Below, in pieces: positions 1 to 7,356 of a stretch of 39,913 nucleotides of DNA. Both the position numbers and the translations under genes were made by a program. Source of the stretch: Xanthomonas cucurbitae (GTDB lineage Bacteria > Pseudomonadota > Gammaproteobacteria > Xanthomonadales > Xanthomonadaceae); NCBI RefSeq assembly GCF_002939885.1, contig NZ_MDED01000032.1, forward strand, positions 1 through 39,913, in the 5' to 3' direction. The first letter of the stretch is position 1. Each line of letters begins with the position of its first letter. The notes beneath the pieces were generated by a model. The model saw nothing but the letters and a program-made list of their open reading frames with translations. It was not told the origin of the DNA and searched no databases.

Positions 1-474
1 GCGGCGCCGGCGTCCCCGCCCGGCGCACCTGCTCGGCCATGTACAGCTTGGACAGCTCCTTGACCGTACCGTCGTCTAGCCGCTCCAACTCCGCCACGGC
101 CTTGTGCATCATGCTCCGGCACAGATTGCCCACATGCAGGGCGAGTCGCTTAGTGTAGCACGGGTTCTTGTCCAGCCAGTCCAGCCGCTCTACGTGCACG
201 CCGCCGCATCCCGGACAATCGACACGCCAGCGCTCGAACTCCACGAACAGCATCCAGCCGGCCGCCCGCAAGTCGCGGGCGCGGCACAGGCGCTTGTCGT
301 AGCGGCTGCGACACCGATGGCCACAGTGGGAGCACACGGCCGTTTTTTTCGGCGCCGCACGGTTACGATCCGTGCCTTCGGAGCGCCGAACACGCCCTTG
401 AGCATGGACCCGGCAGCGAAGCCAGGGAAGCAAAACAACGCGCTCAGCCGACGGCCCGTCTTCATGCACAACAC
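1..474 (-). pseudogene. ISL3-family transposase N-terminus, frame split at A7
   Basis: Two minus-strand frames together give a normal ISL3 transposase N-terminus. The first begins at ATG 474 (or 465) and reads through LKGVFGAPKARIVTVRRRKK. The second continues with the zinc-finger part CSHCGHRCRSRYDKRLCRAR, then RDLRAAGW, a CPGCGG pair of cysteines and KLYMAEQVRRAGTPAP at the window edge. The frames meet at a run of seven A (349-343 on the minus strand). In the first frame the run reads A AAA AAA, the phase needed for a -1 slip. It is therefore either a homopolymer mutation that kills the gene or a programmed -1 frameshift. The C-terminal catalytic part is outside the window, so activity cannot be judged. 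Confidence 0.7.
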
Positions 475-545
475 CGCGTTAAGAAGTTCAGTACAGGATG
501 CACCACTTCAGGCGCCCCCGGAAAGGGCCTGTTTCCAAGGCTCAA
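1..545 (-). mobile_element. ISL3-family insertion sequence, partial (left window edge)
   Basis: The minus strand carries the N-terminal part of an ISL3-type transposase that runs off the window. Upstream of its start (477-545) lies non-coding sequence that should hold the terminal inverted repeat; a plausible tip is the stretch near 516-545, but the other end is outside the window, so the exact border is inferred. The element lies about 75 bp downstream of the rluB stop codon and does not interrupt rluB. Confidence 0.65.
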
Positions 546-618
546 CGCAGCTTCAAGGGCCTCAAGGCACCCACGCGAATACGCGATGAGCCTTTTTCTT
601 ACATGTGTAGGCTTAACC

Positions 619-2259
619 CTAACGACCGCGATTGCCACCACCGGGCGGGCGACGGTTGCCACCGCCCGGCGGGCGACCGCCCGGGCCACGTGGGGCACCG
701 CCGGGACCACCTGGACCACGCGCGCCGCCGCCCGGACCGCCGGGGCCGCGATTGGCCGATGCCGGGCCGCGATTGCCGCCCGGACCCGGACGGCCGCCGC
801 TGGGGCGACCGGCAGGACGCGCTGCGCCATATGGGCTGAAGCCCGGGTTGGCGTGGTCGGATGGGAAGACCGGCGCATTGCCCGGGTGACCGTAGGGGTG
901 CTTGCGCTGTCCCTGGCCTTGGCCCTGCGACTGGCCCTGACCACCGGCGCCGCCGCGGCCCTGACCCTGGCCGCCGGCACCTGGACGGGCACCGCCCGGC
1001 CCCTTCTTGGCGTACGGGCGCGCCTGGCCGGTGCTGTTGCCACCGGGGCCGGCATTGCGGTGACCGCTGGGGCCAGTGCTCACGCCGTCGGGCACATACC
1101 AACTGCGGAACGCAGCCGGGTTGCCATCCGGCAACGCGCGGTCGCCCTTGGCCGGGCCACGCTGCTTGAACGGGCGCTGCTGCGACTGCTTGGCAGCGGC
1201 TTCGCCACTGACGGTCAGGCCGCCCTTGAAGCCGCCGGGCTTGCCGCGGCCACTACGGCCGCCGCGGTCTTCGCGCAGGTTGTCGAAGCGACGCAGCTCG
1301 CGGCCTTCATCGGCGCCGGAGGTCTGCCCATTGACGTAGGCATTGCTGCGGCCATCGCGCGAGACGTGCACGGTGGACTTGGCGGCGCGGCGCTGGCCGA
1401 TCACCGGCTGCAGGGTCAGCGCCGAGGGCGCGCCTTCTTCCAGCTTGAGTTCGGCGCGCAGGGCGTCGACCTTGTCCTGCGCCACTTCCACCGACTGCCC
1501 GCGCAACAGTTCGCGCGGCAGCGAGATCTTGCCGTAGCGGCTGCGCTTCAGGCGGCTGACCTGGCAGCCCTGCGATTCCCACAGGCGGCGCACTTCGCGG
1601 TTGCGGCCTTCCTTGACCACCACGCGGAACCAATCGTGCGAATCGGTGCCGCCGATGCGTTCGATCTCGTCGAACTTGGCGCCGCCGTCTTCCAGCAGCA
1701 CACCGCGCGACAGGCGCTCGATGATGGCGTCGGAGACTTTTTCTTCGCCTTCCGGGGCGCGCACGCGCACCACGTACTCGCGTTCGACCTCGTAGGAGGG
1801 GTGCATCATCGCGTTGGCCAGCTCGCCGTCGGTGGTCAGCAGCAGCAGGCCGGTGGTGTTGATGTCCAGCCGGCCGATGGCGATCCAGCGCGAGCCCTTC
1901 AATGCCGGCAGCGACTCGAACACGGTCGGGCGGCCTTCGGGATCTTCGCGGGTGGTCACTTCGCCTTCGGGCTTGTTGTAGATCAGCACGCGCGAAGGTT
2001 CGGTCAGCGCGCTGGCGACGAAGCTGCGGCCGTCCAGCTCGATCTTGTCGCCGCTGCGCACCGACATGCCGGTCTGCGCGACGGCGCCATTGACCTTGAT
2101 CAGGCCATCGGCGATGCGCTGTTCCAGCGCGCGGCGCGAACCCAGGCCGGCCTGGGCCAGCACCTTGTGCAGGCGCTCTTCCAGCTTGGGCGCTTCGGGC
2201 GCGCTGTCGCGCTTGAGGGAAAGCTTGTTCAACGACAGCTTGCGGGGGGTGTCACTCAT
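619..2259 (-). CDS. rluB: 23S rRNA pseudouridine synthase RluB with long Gly/Pro/Arg-rich tail
   Basis: RsuA/RluB/RluE/RluF-family pseudouridine synthase, expected to modify U2605-equivalent in 23S rRNA. The 546-residue product has an S4 RNA-binding domain at about residues 27-75 (LEERLHKVLAQAGLGSRRAL), the KPEGEV strand at 96, and the catalytic motif GRLDINTTGLLLLT with the nucleophilic aspartate at about residue 132. An EGRNREVRRLWES motif near residue 225 is also typical of the family. After about residue 290 the protein turns into a 250-residue low-complexity tail rich in Gly, Pro, Arg and Gln. I chose ATG 2259 because it gives the family N-terminus MSDTPRKL and overlaps the scpB stop by 8 bp, so the two genes are probably translationally coupled. 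It is the last gene of a scpA-scpB-rluB operon. Confidence 0.93.
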   Translation of the reverse strand: MSDTPRKLSLNKLSLKRDSAPEAPKLEERLHKVLAQAGLGSRRALEQRIADGLIKVNGAVAQTGMSVRSGDKIELDGRSFVASALTEPSRVLIYNKPEGEVTTREDPEGRPTVFESLPALKGSRWIAIGRLDINTTGLLLLTTDGELANAMMHPSYEVEREYVVRVRAPEGEEKVSDAIIERLSRGVLLEDGGAKFDEIERIGGTDSHDWFRVVVKEGRNREVRRLWESQGCQVSRLKRSRYGKISLPRELLRGQSVEVAQDKVDALRAELKLEEGAPSALTLQPVIGQRRAAKSTVHVSRDGRSNAYVNGQTSGADEGRELRRFDNLREDRGGRSGRGKPGGFKGGLTVSGEAAAKQSQQRPFKQRGPAKGDRALPDGNPAAFRSWYVPDGVSTGPSGHRNAGPGGNSTGQARPYAKKGPGGARPGAGGQGQGRGGAGGQGQSQGQGQGQRKHPYGHPGNAPVFPSDHANPGFSPYGAARPAGRPSGGRPGPGGNRGPASANRGPGGPGGGARGPGGPGGAPRGPGGRPPGGGNRRPPGGGNRGR

Positions 2260-3340
2260 GTGTCTGGCTCCGGCCGACGTGTTCTGGGTCGGCCTCTGGG
2301 TCGGAATCGGCTTCGTCAACAGCCACGGTCGTCGTCGCGACGGCGTTGTCTTCGTCTTCGTTCACTGCATCCGCGCGCGTGCCCGGCGCGGTGTCGGGGT
2401 CGCCCTCGCGGGCGGCATCGGGGTGTTGCGTGTTCGGGTCCTGCGCCGAGGCGGGCTCGGGGTGCTGCGGTGGGGCGGGGGGCTGGTCGTCGGCGTCACG
2501 GCTGCCGGCGTCGTGCTGGTGTTGCTGGATGTCCGCGGCATCATCGGCTGCATCGCTGTGGCGGTCGCCATCTGCCTCGCTGCCGTTATCGGCGGGCGTG
2601 GCATTGTCTTCATCGACCGGAGCGGGATTGTTGCCGGTGGACTCAGCTAGCGGGGCGCCCGTGTCTGCCGTCGACGGGGGGGCGCCTGCATCCGTATCAC
2701 CGGCGTCAGCGGCAGCATCCATCCCGTCCTGGTCGGCCTGCAGCGATGCCGATGCCGGCACTGCGCCATCCAGTTGACCATCGCGGTCCAGCGGCAGCTG
2801 CGGCTCCAGCTCGGCGATGTCCTTCAACTCGGACAACGGCGGTAGCTCGTCCAGCCGCTTGAGCCCGAAGTAATCCAGAAAGCCCTTGGTGGTGCCGAAC
2901 AGGGCCGGCTTGCCGGGCACGTCGCGGTGGCCCACGACGCGGATCCATTCGCGCTCTTCCAGCGCCTGGATGATGTTGCTGCTGACCGCCACGCCGCGCA
3001 CCTGCTCGATCTCGCCGCGGGTGATCGGTTGGCGGTAGGCGATCAGCGCCAGGGTTTCCAGCGTGGCGCGGGTGTACTTGGTGCGGCGCTCGGTCCACAG
3101 GCGGGCGACCCAGCCATGCACCTCGGCCTTGACCTGGAAGCGGAAGCCGGAGGCCACTTCGACCATTTCCACGCCGCGCTCGGCGCAGGCCTCGCGCAGC
3201 AATTCCAGTGCGCGCTCGACGCTGCCGGGCGGCGCCGGCTCTTCCTCGGGAAACAGCCCCTGCAGCTGCGCCAGCGTCAGCGGCTGGCTGCTGGCCAGCA
3301 GGGCGGCTTCGATGATGCGGGTGATCAGCGCTTGATCCAT
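2252..3340 (-). CDS. scpB: Segregation and condensation protein ScpB
   Basis: Winged-helix kleisin-binding partner in the SMC-ScpA-ScpB condensin, which compacts and segregates the chromosome. The 362-residue product begins MDQALITRIIEAALLASSQP and has the family core to about residue 165, including LALIAYRQPITRGEIE (97-112) and VPGKPALFGTTKGFLDYFGL (141-160). Beyond about residue 185 comes a 170-residue acidic, Asp/Ala/Pro/Thr-rich tail with no recognisable fold, much longer than in most ScpB proteins. Start 3340 is preferred on the conserved N-terminus; ATG codons at 3376, 3385 and 3415 are in frame but would overlap scpA. The scpA stop is 13 bp upstream and rluB overlaps the 3' end, so all three are probably cotranscribed. 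Confidence 0.92.
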   Translation of the reverse strand: MDQALITRIIEAALLASSQPLTLAQLQGLFPEEEPAPPGSVERALELLREACAERGVEMVEVASGFRFQVKAEVHGWVARLWTERRTKYTRATLETLALIAYRQPITRGEIEQVRGVAVSSNIIQALEEREWIRVVGHRDVPGKPALFGTTKGFLDYFGLKRLDELPPLSELKDIAELEPQLPLDRDGQLDGAVPASASLQADQDGMDAAADAGDTDAGAPPSTADTGAPLAESTGNNPAPVDEDNATPADNGSEADGDRHSDAADDAADIQQHQHDAGSRDADDQPPAPPQHPEPASAQDPNTQHPDAAREGDPDTAPGTRADAVNEDEDNAVATTTVAVDEADSDPEADPEHVGRSQTHE

Positions 3341-3353
3341 TCGGTGATCGGCT

Positions 3354-4259
3354 TCAGATAGGTTCGTTGGCAGCATCGCTGTCATCGAATTCGCTGGAGA
3401 ATTGCAGCGGCGCATTGGTATTTCCCAACGCCAGCGACTTCACGTAGATCGGCGCTAGCGGCGCGTCCTGCACGATGTCCAGCAACTGCTCCTTGGCCAA
3501 TTCGAGCAGCGCCAGGAAGGTGACCAGCACGCCGAGCTTGCCTTCTTCGGCCGTGAACAGCGATTCGAAACGGTAGAACTTGCCGTCGTCCAGGCGGCCG
3601 AGCACATCGCCCATGCGCTGGCGCACGCTCAGCGCCTCACGCTTGATCGCGTGCCCGGTGAACAGCTCGGCGCGTTTGAGCACGTCGTACAGCGCCATCA
3701 GCATTTCTTTCAATTCCACAGGCGGCGGCAGCTTGACCGCAGCGCGCTCGGGCAGATGCGCCTGCACCGGGGCGCTGTCGCGGCCCATGCGGGGCAGGGT
3801 GTCCAGGTCCTCGGCGGCCTGCTTGAAGCGCTCGTATTCCTGCAGGCGGCGCACCAGCTCGGCGCGCGGGTCTTGTTCTTCGCCCTCCTGGCTGGGCGGG
3901 CGCGGCAACAGCATGCGCGACTTGATCTCGGCCAGGATCGCGGCCATCACCAGGTATTCGGCCGCCAGTTCGAAGCGCAGTTCCTGCATCACGTTGATGT
4001 AGTCCACGTACTGCCGGGTGATCTCGGCGACGGGGATGTCCAGGATGTCCAGGTTCTGCCGGCGGATCAGGTACAGCAGCAGGTCCAGCGGACCTTCGAA
4101 GGCATCCAGGATGACTTCCAGCGCATCCGGCGGGATGTACAGATCCTGCGGGATCTGCAGCACCGGTTGCCCATGCACCACCGCCAGCGGCATTTCCTGC
4201 TGCTGTGGCGGCGCGCTCGTGGCTGGCGGAGTCGCGACGTGCGCGAGTTCGGAATTCAT
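3354..4259 (-). CDS. scpA: Segregation and condensation protein ScpA (kleisin)
   Basis: Kleisin subunit that bridges the SMC heads and binds ScpB. The product is 301 residues. After a 45-residue Pro/Gln-containing N-terminal extension come the family hallmarks FEGPLDLLLYLIRRQNLDIL (about 54-73) and EYLVMAAILAEIKSRMLLP (101-119). The C-terminal winged-helix half follows and ends near DDSDAANEPI. It is the first gene of the scpA-scpB-rluB group. ATG 4259 is the only sensible start. Upstream sequence up to 4613 separates it from the divergent yciI-like gene and must hold both promoters. Confidence 0.93.
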   Translation of the reverse strand: MNSELAHVATPPATSAPPQQQEMPLAVVHGQPVLQIPQDLYIPPDALEVILDAFEGPLDLLLYLIRRQNLDILDIPVAEITRQYVDYINVMQELRFELAAEYLVMAAILAEIKSRMLLPRPPSQEGEEQDPRAELVRRLQEYERFKQAAEDLDTLPRMGRDSAPVQAHLPERAAVKLPPPVELKEMLMALYDVLKRAELFTGHAIKREALSVRQRMGDVLGRLDDGKFYRFESLFTAEEGKLGVLVTFLALLELAKEQLLDIVQDAPLAPIYVKSLALGNTNAPLQFSSEFDDSDAANEPI

Positions 4260-4613
4260 CAGGTCGACATCGGGTCTTACGGTCGCCGGCCGCGGTCTTA
4301 AGCCGCGCCTGCAGGGCTTTGCCTTGAGTTATTGCGATCAATGTCGTGCCTGTGCCGGCACGATCCCACAAATCCACATACAACGTCCGCCGCGTGGCAT
4401 GCGGCGACGGAACAGCGAGGAGGTCGTCTACGCGGGCAGGCGGTGGGCAGCGAATCGGTCGTCGGGGGAGAGCGTTGAGCCTGGGCCGACGGGCCGCTGC
4501 GTCCGGTAGCGTGTGCAGTGGTGCCAAGGGTAATGCGTGCGTGGGGGCGGTGTCCAGCGCCGGGCCGGCTAGAATTGCCGGGGTGATCTTCGAAGTCCTG
4601 GGTGAGGTGGCGT
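4260..4613. other. Intergenic region between divergent scpA and yciI-like gene
   Basis: About 350 bp separate the scpA start from the yciI-like start. Open frames exist across it on both strands, but none resembles a known protein and they have typical antisense/GC-rich composition. I see no clear repeat, RNA gene or strong promoter consensus. Confidence 0.5.
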
Positions 4614-4913
4614 GTGTGGTACGTAATCGAAGGGTATGACGGCGCCGACGCACTGGCTGCGCGGCAACAGGCGCGACCGGCGCATCTGGCGCGCCTGCAG
4701 GCGTTGGCGGCGGCCGGTCGGCTGCTGGTGGCGGGGCCATGCCCGGCCATCGACGCCGAAGATCCGGGGCCGGCTGGCTTCAGCGGCAGCGTGGTGATTG
4801 CCGAGTTCGACGCACTCGAAGATGCGCGCGCCTGGGCCGATGCCGATCCGTATGTGGAAGCGGGCGTGTATGTACGCACCGAGGTCCGGCCGTTCCGGCG
4901 GGTGCTGCCATGA
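4614..4913 (+). CDS. YciI-like protein
   Basis: Small protein of the YciI/YCII superfamily (ferredoxin-like fold; function in most members unknown). The product is 99 residues from GTG 4614: [20 protein letters not shown], a short helix with RPAHLARL, then [10 protein letters not shown] and [12 protein letters not shown], which follow the YciI pattern. A GTG at 4602 is also in frame. I prefer 4614 because a GAGGTG ribosome-binding site at 4604-4609 lies just ahead and the family normally begins (M)WYVI. The stop overlaps the next start as ATGA, so translation of the BolA-like gene is coupled. Confidence 0.85.
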   Translation: MWYVIEGYDGADALAARQQARPAHLARLQALAAAGRLLVAGPCPAIDAEDPGPAGFSGSVVIAEFDALEDARAWADADPYVEAGVYVRTEVRPFRRVLP

Positions 4914-5179
4914 GCCGGGTCGAGCGGATCCGCGCGGCGTTGCAGATGGCGCTGGCACCCACCGAACTGGAGGTGGTGGACGACAGCCACCGGCACGCCG
5001 GCCATGCCGGCGCGCGCGACGGGCGCGGGCATTTCAATGTGCGGGTGGTCAGTGCCGTGTTTGCCGGCAAGCCGCCGCTGGCACGCCATCGGGCGGTGTA
5101 CGCGGCCGTCGGCGAGATGATGCAGACCGACATCCATGCCTTGTCGATCGAGGCGATTGCGCCGGGTGAGGCGGGGTAA
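4910..5179 (+). CDS. BolA/IbaG-family protein
   Basis: BolA-like protein of 89 residues. BolA proteins bind [2Fe-2S] clusters together with monothiol glutaredoxins and some act as transcription factors. Visible family features are an N-terminal helix ([20 protein letters not shown]), [25 protein letters not shown], the ARHRAVY turn and the C-terminal IHALSIEA strand. The gene overlaps the yciI-like stop by ATGA, a pairing common in Xanthomonadaceae. The coding sequence ends 13 bp before a strong hairpin that may act as its terminator. It could be named bolA, but bolA and ibaG cannot be told apart safely here. Confidence 0.88.
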   Translation: MSRVERIRAALQMALAPTELEVVDDSHRHAGHAGARDGRGHFNVRVVSAVFAGKPPLARHRAVYAAVGEMMQTDIHALSIEAIAPGEAG

Positions 5180-5192
5180 CCGGTAAAGCCTT

Positions 5193-5254
5193 GTCGCGCC
5201 CGGGGGCGCTCCTACATAGCGACCCGGCGTCGTAGGAGCGCCCCCGGGCGCGAC
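5193..5254. repeat. GTAG-type palindromic repeat (perfect 23-bp hairpin)
   Basis: Arms 5193-5215 and 5232-5254 are perfect reverse complements around a 16-base loop, and the outer motif is GTAGGAGCGC. A second element with the same arms lies at 14035-14101. This is the REP-like interspersed palindrome seen widely between Xanthomonas genes. Here it may also end transcription of the yciI-bolA pair. Confidence 0.88.
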
Positions 5255-5412
5255 GGCATTCCCGATCATCTCGGCGGACCACGCTGCGCGGCCCTGTCGA
5301 CTCCGGTGCCAACCGTGACCGGTATCGCGCTCGGGGTGTGGACACCTGGGGCCTTGCCTGCTGCACTGCAGCACATTAATTCACATCTTCGTCACTTCCA
5401 GGTGATTGATCT

Positions 5413-5426
5413 GCAAGCGTTTTCAC
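5413..5426. promoter_or_regulatory. LacI-family operator 1
   Basis: TGCAAGCGTTTTCA fits the 14-bp pattern TGnAAnCGnTTnCA with the central CG typical of GalR/LacI regulators. It lies 46 bp (start to start) ahead of operator 2. Confidence 0.75.
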
Positions 5427-5458
5427 CTGTTTGAAGAGAAGGGTTTACGCCTCGCAGT

Positions 5459-5472
5459 GAAAACGATTACAG
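5459..5472. promoter_or_regulatory. LacI-family operator 2
   Basis: TGAAAACGATTACA fits TGnAAnCGnTTnCA at every fixed position. It overlaps the candidate -10 box at 5469-5474, so bound repressor would block the promoter. Confidence 0.78.
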
Positions 5473-5705
5473 TCGCGCCAGTTTCGGCAACCCGGTCGCG
5501 GAGCGCGACGCGATCGGGTCAATGACGCGGCCTTCAACGGCGGTCGCTGAAGATTGCGAGGTGCCTCACGCCGATCAAGCCTGGCAACGTCGGTGTGTAG
5601 CTTCCGCCTTGCCTTCGGCGTGAACGCGTGCGGTGTTCGACCGTCTCGGCCAGTGCCGGTGCGATCGTCGGCGGCGGCGGGAATAGGATAGGTTTGCGTG
5701 CAGGA

Positions 5706-5719
5706 TGTAATCGATTACA
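5706..5719. promoter_or_regulatory. LacI-family operator 3 (perfect palindrome)
   Basis: TGTAATCGATTACA is a perfect 14-bp palindrome and fits TGnAAnCGnTTnCA. It ends 14 bp before the ATG of the glycosidase gene, so binding here could act as a downstream operator or a DNA-looping partner of the two upstream sites. Confidence 0.82.
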
Positions 5720-5733
5720 CACGTGGGGGATGG

Positions 5734-7353
5734 ATGGATAGGGGCAGTGCGTCGCGTTGGTTGACGATTCCACTTTTGCTGGGTGCGCTGGTGCTGGCGT
5801 CCTGCAAACAGGCCGAGGAACCCAAGGTGGCCGAGAAGAAGGCGCCGGTGAAAGTGATCCTGATCGAGGCGCAACTGCCGCCCAAGCCGGTCAAGCCGCC
5901 GTTGCCGCCACTGTTCTCCGACATCGAACGACGCACCTTCCAGTTCTTCTGGGACACCACCAACGAGGTCAATGGACTCTCGCCGGATCGCTTCCCGTCG
6001 CGCCCGTTCGCCAGCATCGCGTCGGTGGGTTTCGCACTGACCGCGTATCCGATCGGCATCGAGAATGGCTGGGTCAGCCGCAACCAGGCGGTGGAGCGCA
6101 CCCTGACCACCCTCAAATTCTTCCGCGACGCGCCCATGGGGCCGCAGCGGACCGGAAAGGCCGGCTACAAGGGTTTCTACTACCACTTCCTGGACATGCA
6201 GCAGGGCAACCGCTACGACAGCTGGGTCGAGCTGTCGAGCGTGGACACCGCGCTGCTGATGATGGGCGTGTTGTTCACCCAGTCGTATTACGACGGCGAT
6301 GACCCGCGCGAAAAAGAAATCCGCCAGATCGCCGACACCTTGTACAAGCGCGTGGACTGGCGCTGGCTGCAGCAGCGCGCGCCGCTGATTTCGATGGGCT
6401 GGTTCCCGGAGAGCGGCTTCATCAACCATGATTGGATGGGCTACAACGAGGCGATGATGCTGTACATCCTGGCGCTGGGTTCGCCCACCCATGGCGTGGA
6501 CCCGGATGCATGGACCAGCTGGACCCGCACCTACAACAACGACTGGGGCGTGTACCAGGGGCAGGAATACCTGTCCTTCGGCCCGCTGTTCGGGCATCAA
6601 TACAGCCATGTCTGGATCGACTTCCGCGATATCCAGGACCAGTACATGCGCGAACGCGGCATCGACTACTTCCTCAACAGCCGCCGCGCCACCCTGGCGC
6701 AGCGCGACTACGCCATCGACAACCCGATGAAGTGGAAGGACTACGGCGAGAACGTGTGGGGCCTGACCGCCGGCGATGGTCCGCAGAACACCAGCCAGGA
6801 ATACCGCGGCGAGCAGCGCCAGTTCCGTCACTATTCCTCGCGCGGCGCCGGCCTGCGCGAGAACTTCGACGACGGCACCATCGTGCCATCGGCGGCAATC
6901 TCCTCCATCGTGTTCGCCCCGGAAGTAGTGATCCCAGCCGCCGAGGAGATGCACAAGCGCTACGGCGACTTCCTGTATTCCAGCTATGGCTTCCTGGATT
7001 CGTTCAACCCCAGCTTCAACTACGACATCCCGCTCAAGACCGGGCGCATGGTGCCAAACCGCGGCTGGGTGGCGGGCGACTATATCGGCATCGACCAAGG
7101 GCCGATCCTGACGATGATCGCCAACTACCAGAACGAATTCGTCTGGAACGTGATGAAGAAGAACCCCCATATCCGCAGCGGCCTTGAACGCGCCGGCTTC
7201 ACCGGCGGCTGGCTCACGCCGGAGGGCGAGCCGCAGCCGCTTCCGCAGAAGGACGAACAGAAGGCTGCCGCGCGGTCGCTGGGAATGGCCGAATCGCGCG
7301 CCGCCGCCGCGCAGGCGCAGCAAGATCCCTCGCACCGCCAGAAACCCGAGTAA
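5734..7353 (+). CDS. Lipoprotein glycosidase of the GH144/'glycoamylase' family
   Basis: A 539-residue exported lipoprotein. The signal peptide ends LLLGALVLASC, with the lipidated cysteine at about residue 24, followed by a Lys/Pro-rich linker to residue 60. The rest is one (alpha/alpha)6-type domain of the family annotated as putative glucoamylase (PF10091): SDIERRTFQFFWDTT (62-76), ELSSVDTALLMMG (166-178), FPESGFINHDWMGYNEAMML and FGHQYSHVWIDFRD. Characterised members of this type (GH144) are endo-beta-1,2-glucanases, so beta-1,2-glucan is a more likely substrate than starch; this is inference. ATG 5734 is chosen over an in-frame GTG at 5698 because it gives a clean lipoprotein signal and has a GGGGGA site before it. 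It is the first gene of a five-gene transport/hydrolysis cluster. Confidence 0.85.
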   Translation: MDRGSASRWLTIPLLLGALVLASCKQAEEPKVAEKKAPVKVILIEAQLPPKPVKPPLPPLFSDIERRTFQFFWDTTNEVNGLSPDRFPSRPFASIASVGFALTAYPIGIENGWVSRNQAVERTLTTLKFFRDAPMGPQRTGKAGYKGFYYHFLDMQQGNRYDSWVELSSVDTALLMMGVLFTQSYYDGDDPREKEIRQIADTLYKRVDWRWLQQRAPLISMGWFPESGFINHDWMGYNEAMMLYILALGSPTHGVDPDAWTSWTRTYNNDWGVYQGQEYLSFGPLFGHQYSHVWIDFRDIQDQYMRERGIDYFLNSRRATLAQRDYAIDNPMKWKDYGENVWGLTAGDGPQNTSQEYRGEQRQFRHYSSRGAGLRENFDDGTIVPSAAISSIVFAPEVVIPAAEEMHKRYGDFLYSSYGFLDSFNPSFNYDIPLKTGRMVPNRGWVAGDYIGIDQGPILTMIANYQNEFVWNVMKKNPHIRSGLERAGFTGGWLTPEGEPQPLPQKDEQKAAARSLGMAESRAAAAQAQQDPSHRQKPE

Positions 7354-7356
7354 TCC

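Larger units (their letters stand above)
5255..5733 (+). promoter_or_regulatory. Control region of the glucan locus
   Basis: About 480 bp without a gene. It holds three LacI-family operators (listed separately) and one possible sigma-70-like promoter: TTTACG at 5445-5450 and TACAGT at 5469-5474, spaced 18 bp, whose -10 overlaps the middle operator. The first GH gene starts at 5734 behind a GGGGGA ribosome-binding site (5725-5730). No regulator gene lies in the window near the operators. Confidence 0.6.

Noticed and set aside
586..2862. Long plus-strand open frame opposite rluB and scpB
   Set aside because: It is antisense to two well-recognised genes, its product is low-complexity Ala/Arg/Thr, and it has no ribosome-binding site; such frames are common in GC-rich DNA.
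3637..4740. Minus-strand frame upstream of and overlapping scpA
   Set aside because: In a different frame from scpA, Pro/Arg/Ala-rich and without similarity; a shadow of scpA and its upstream region.
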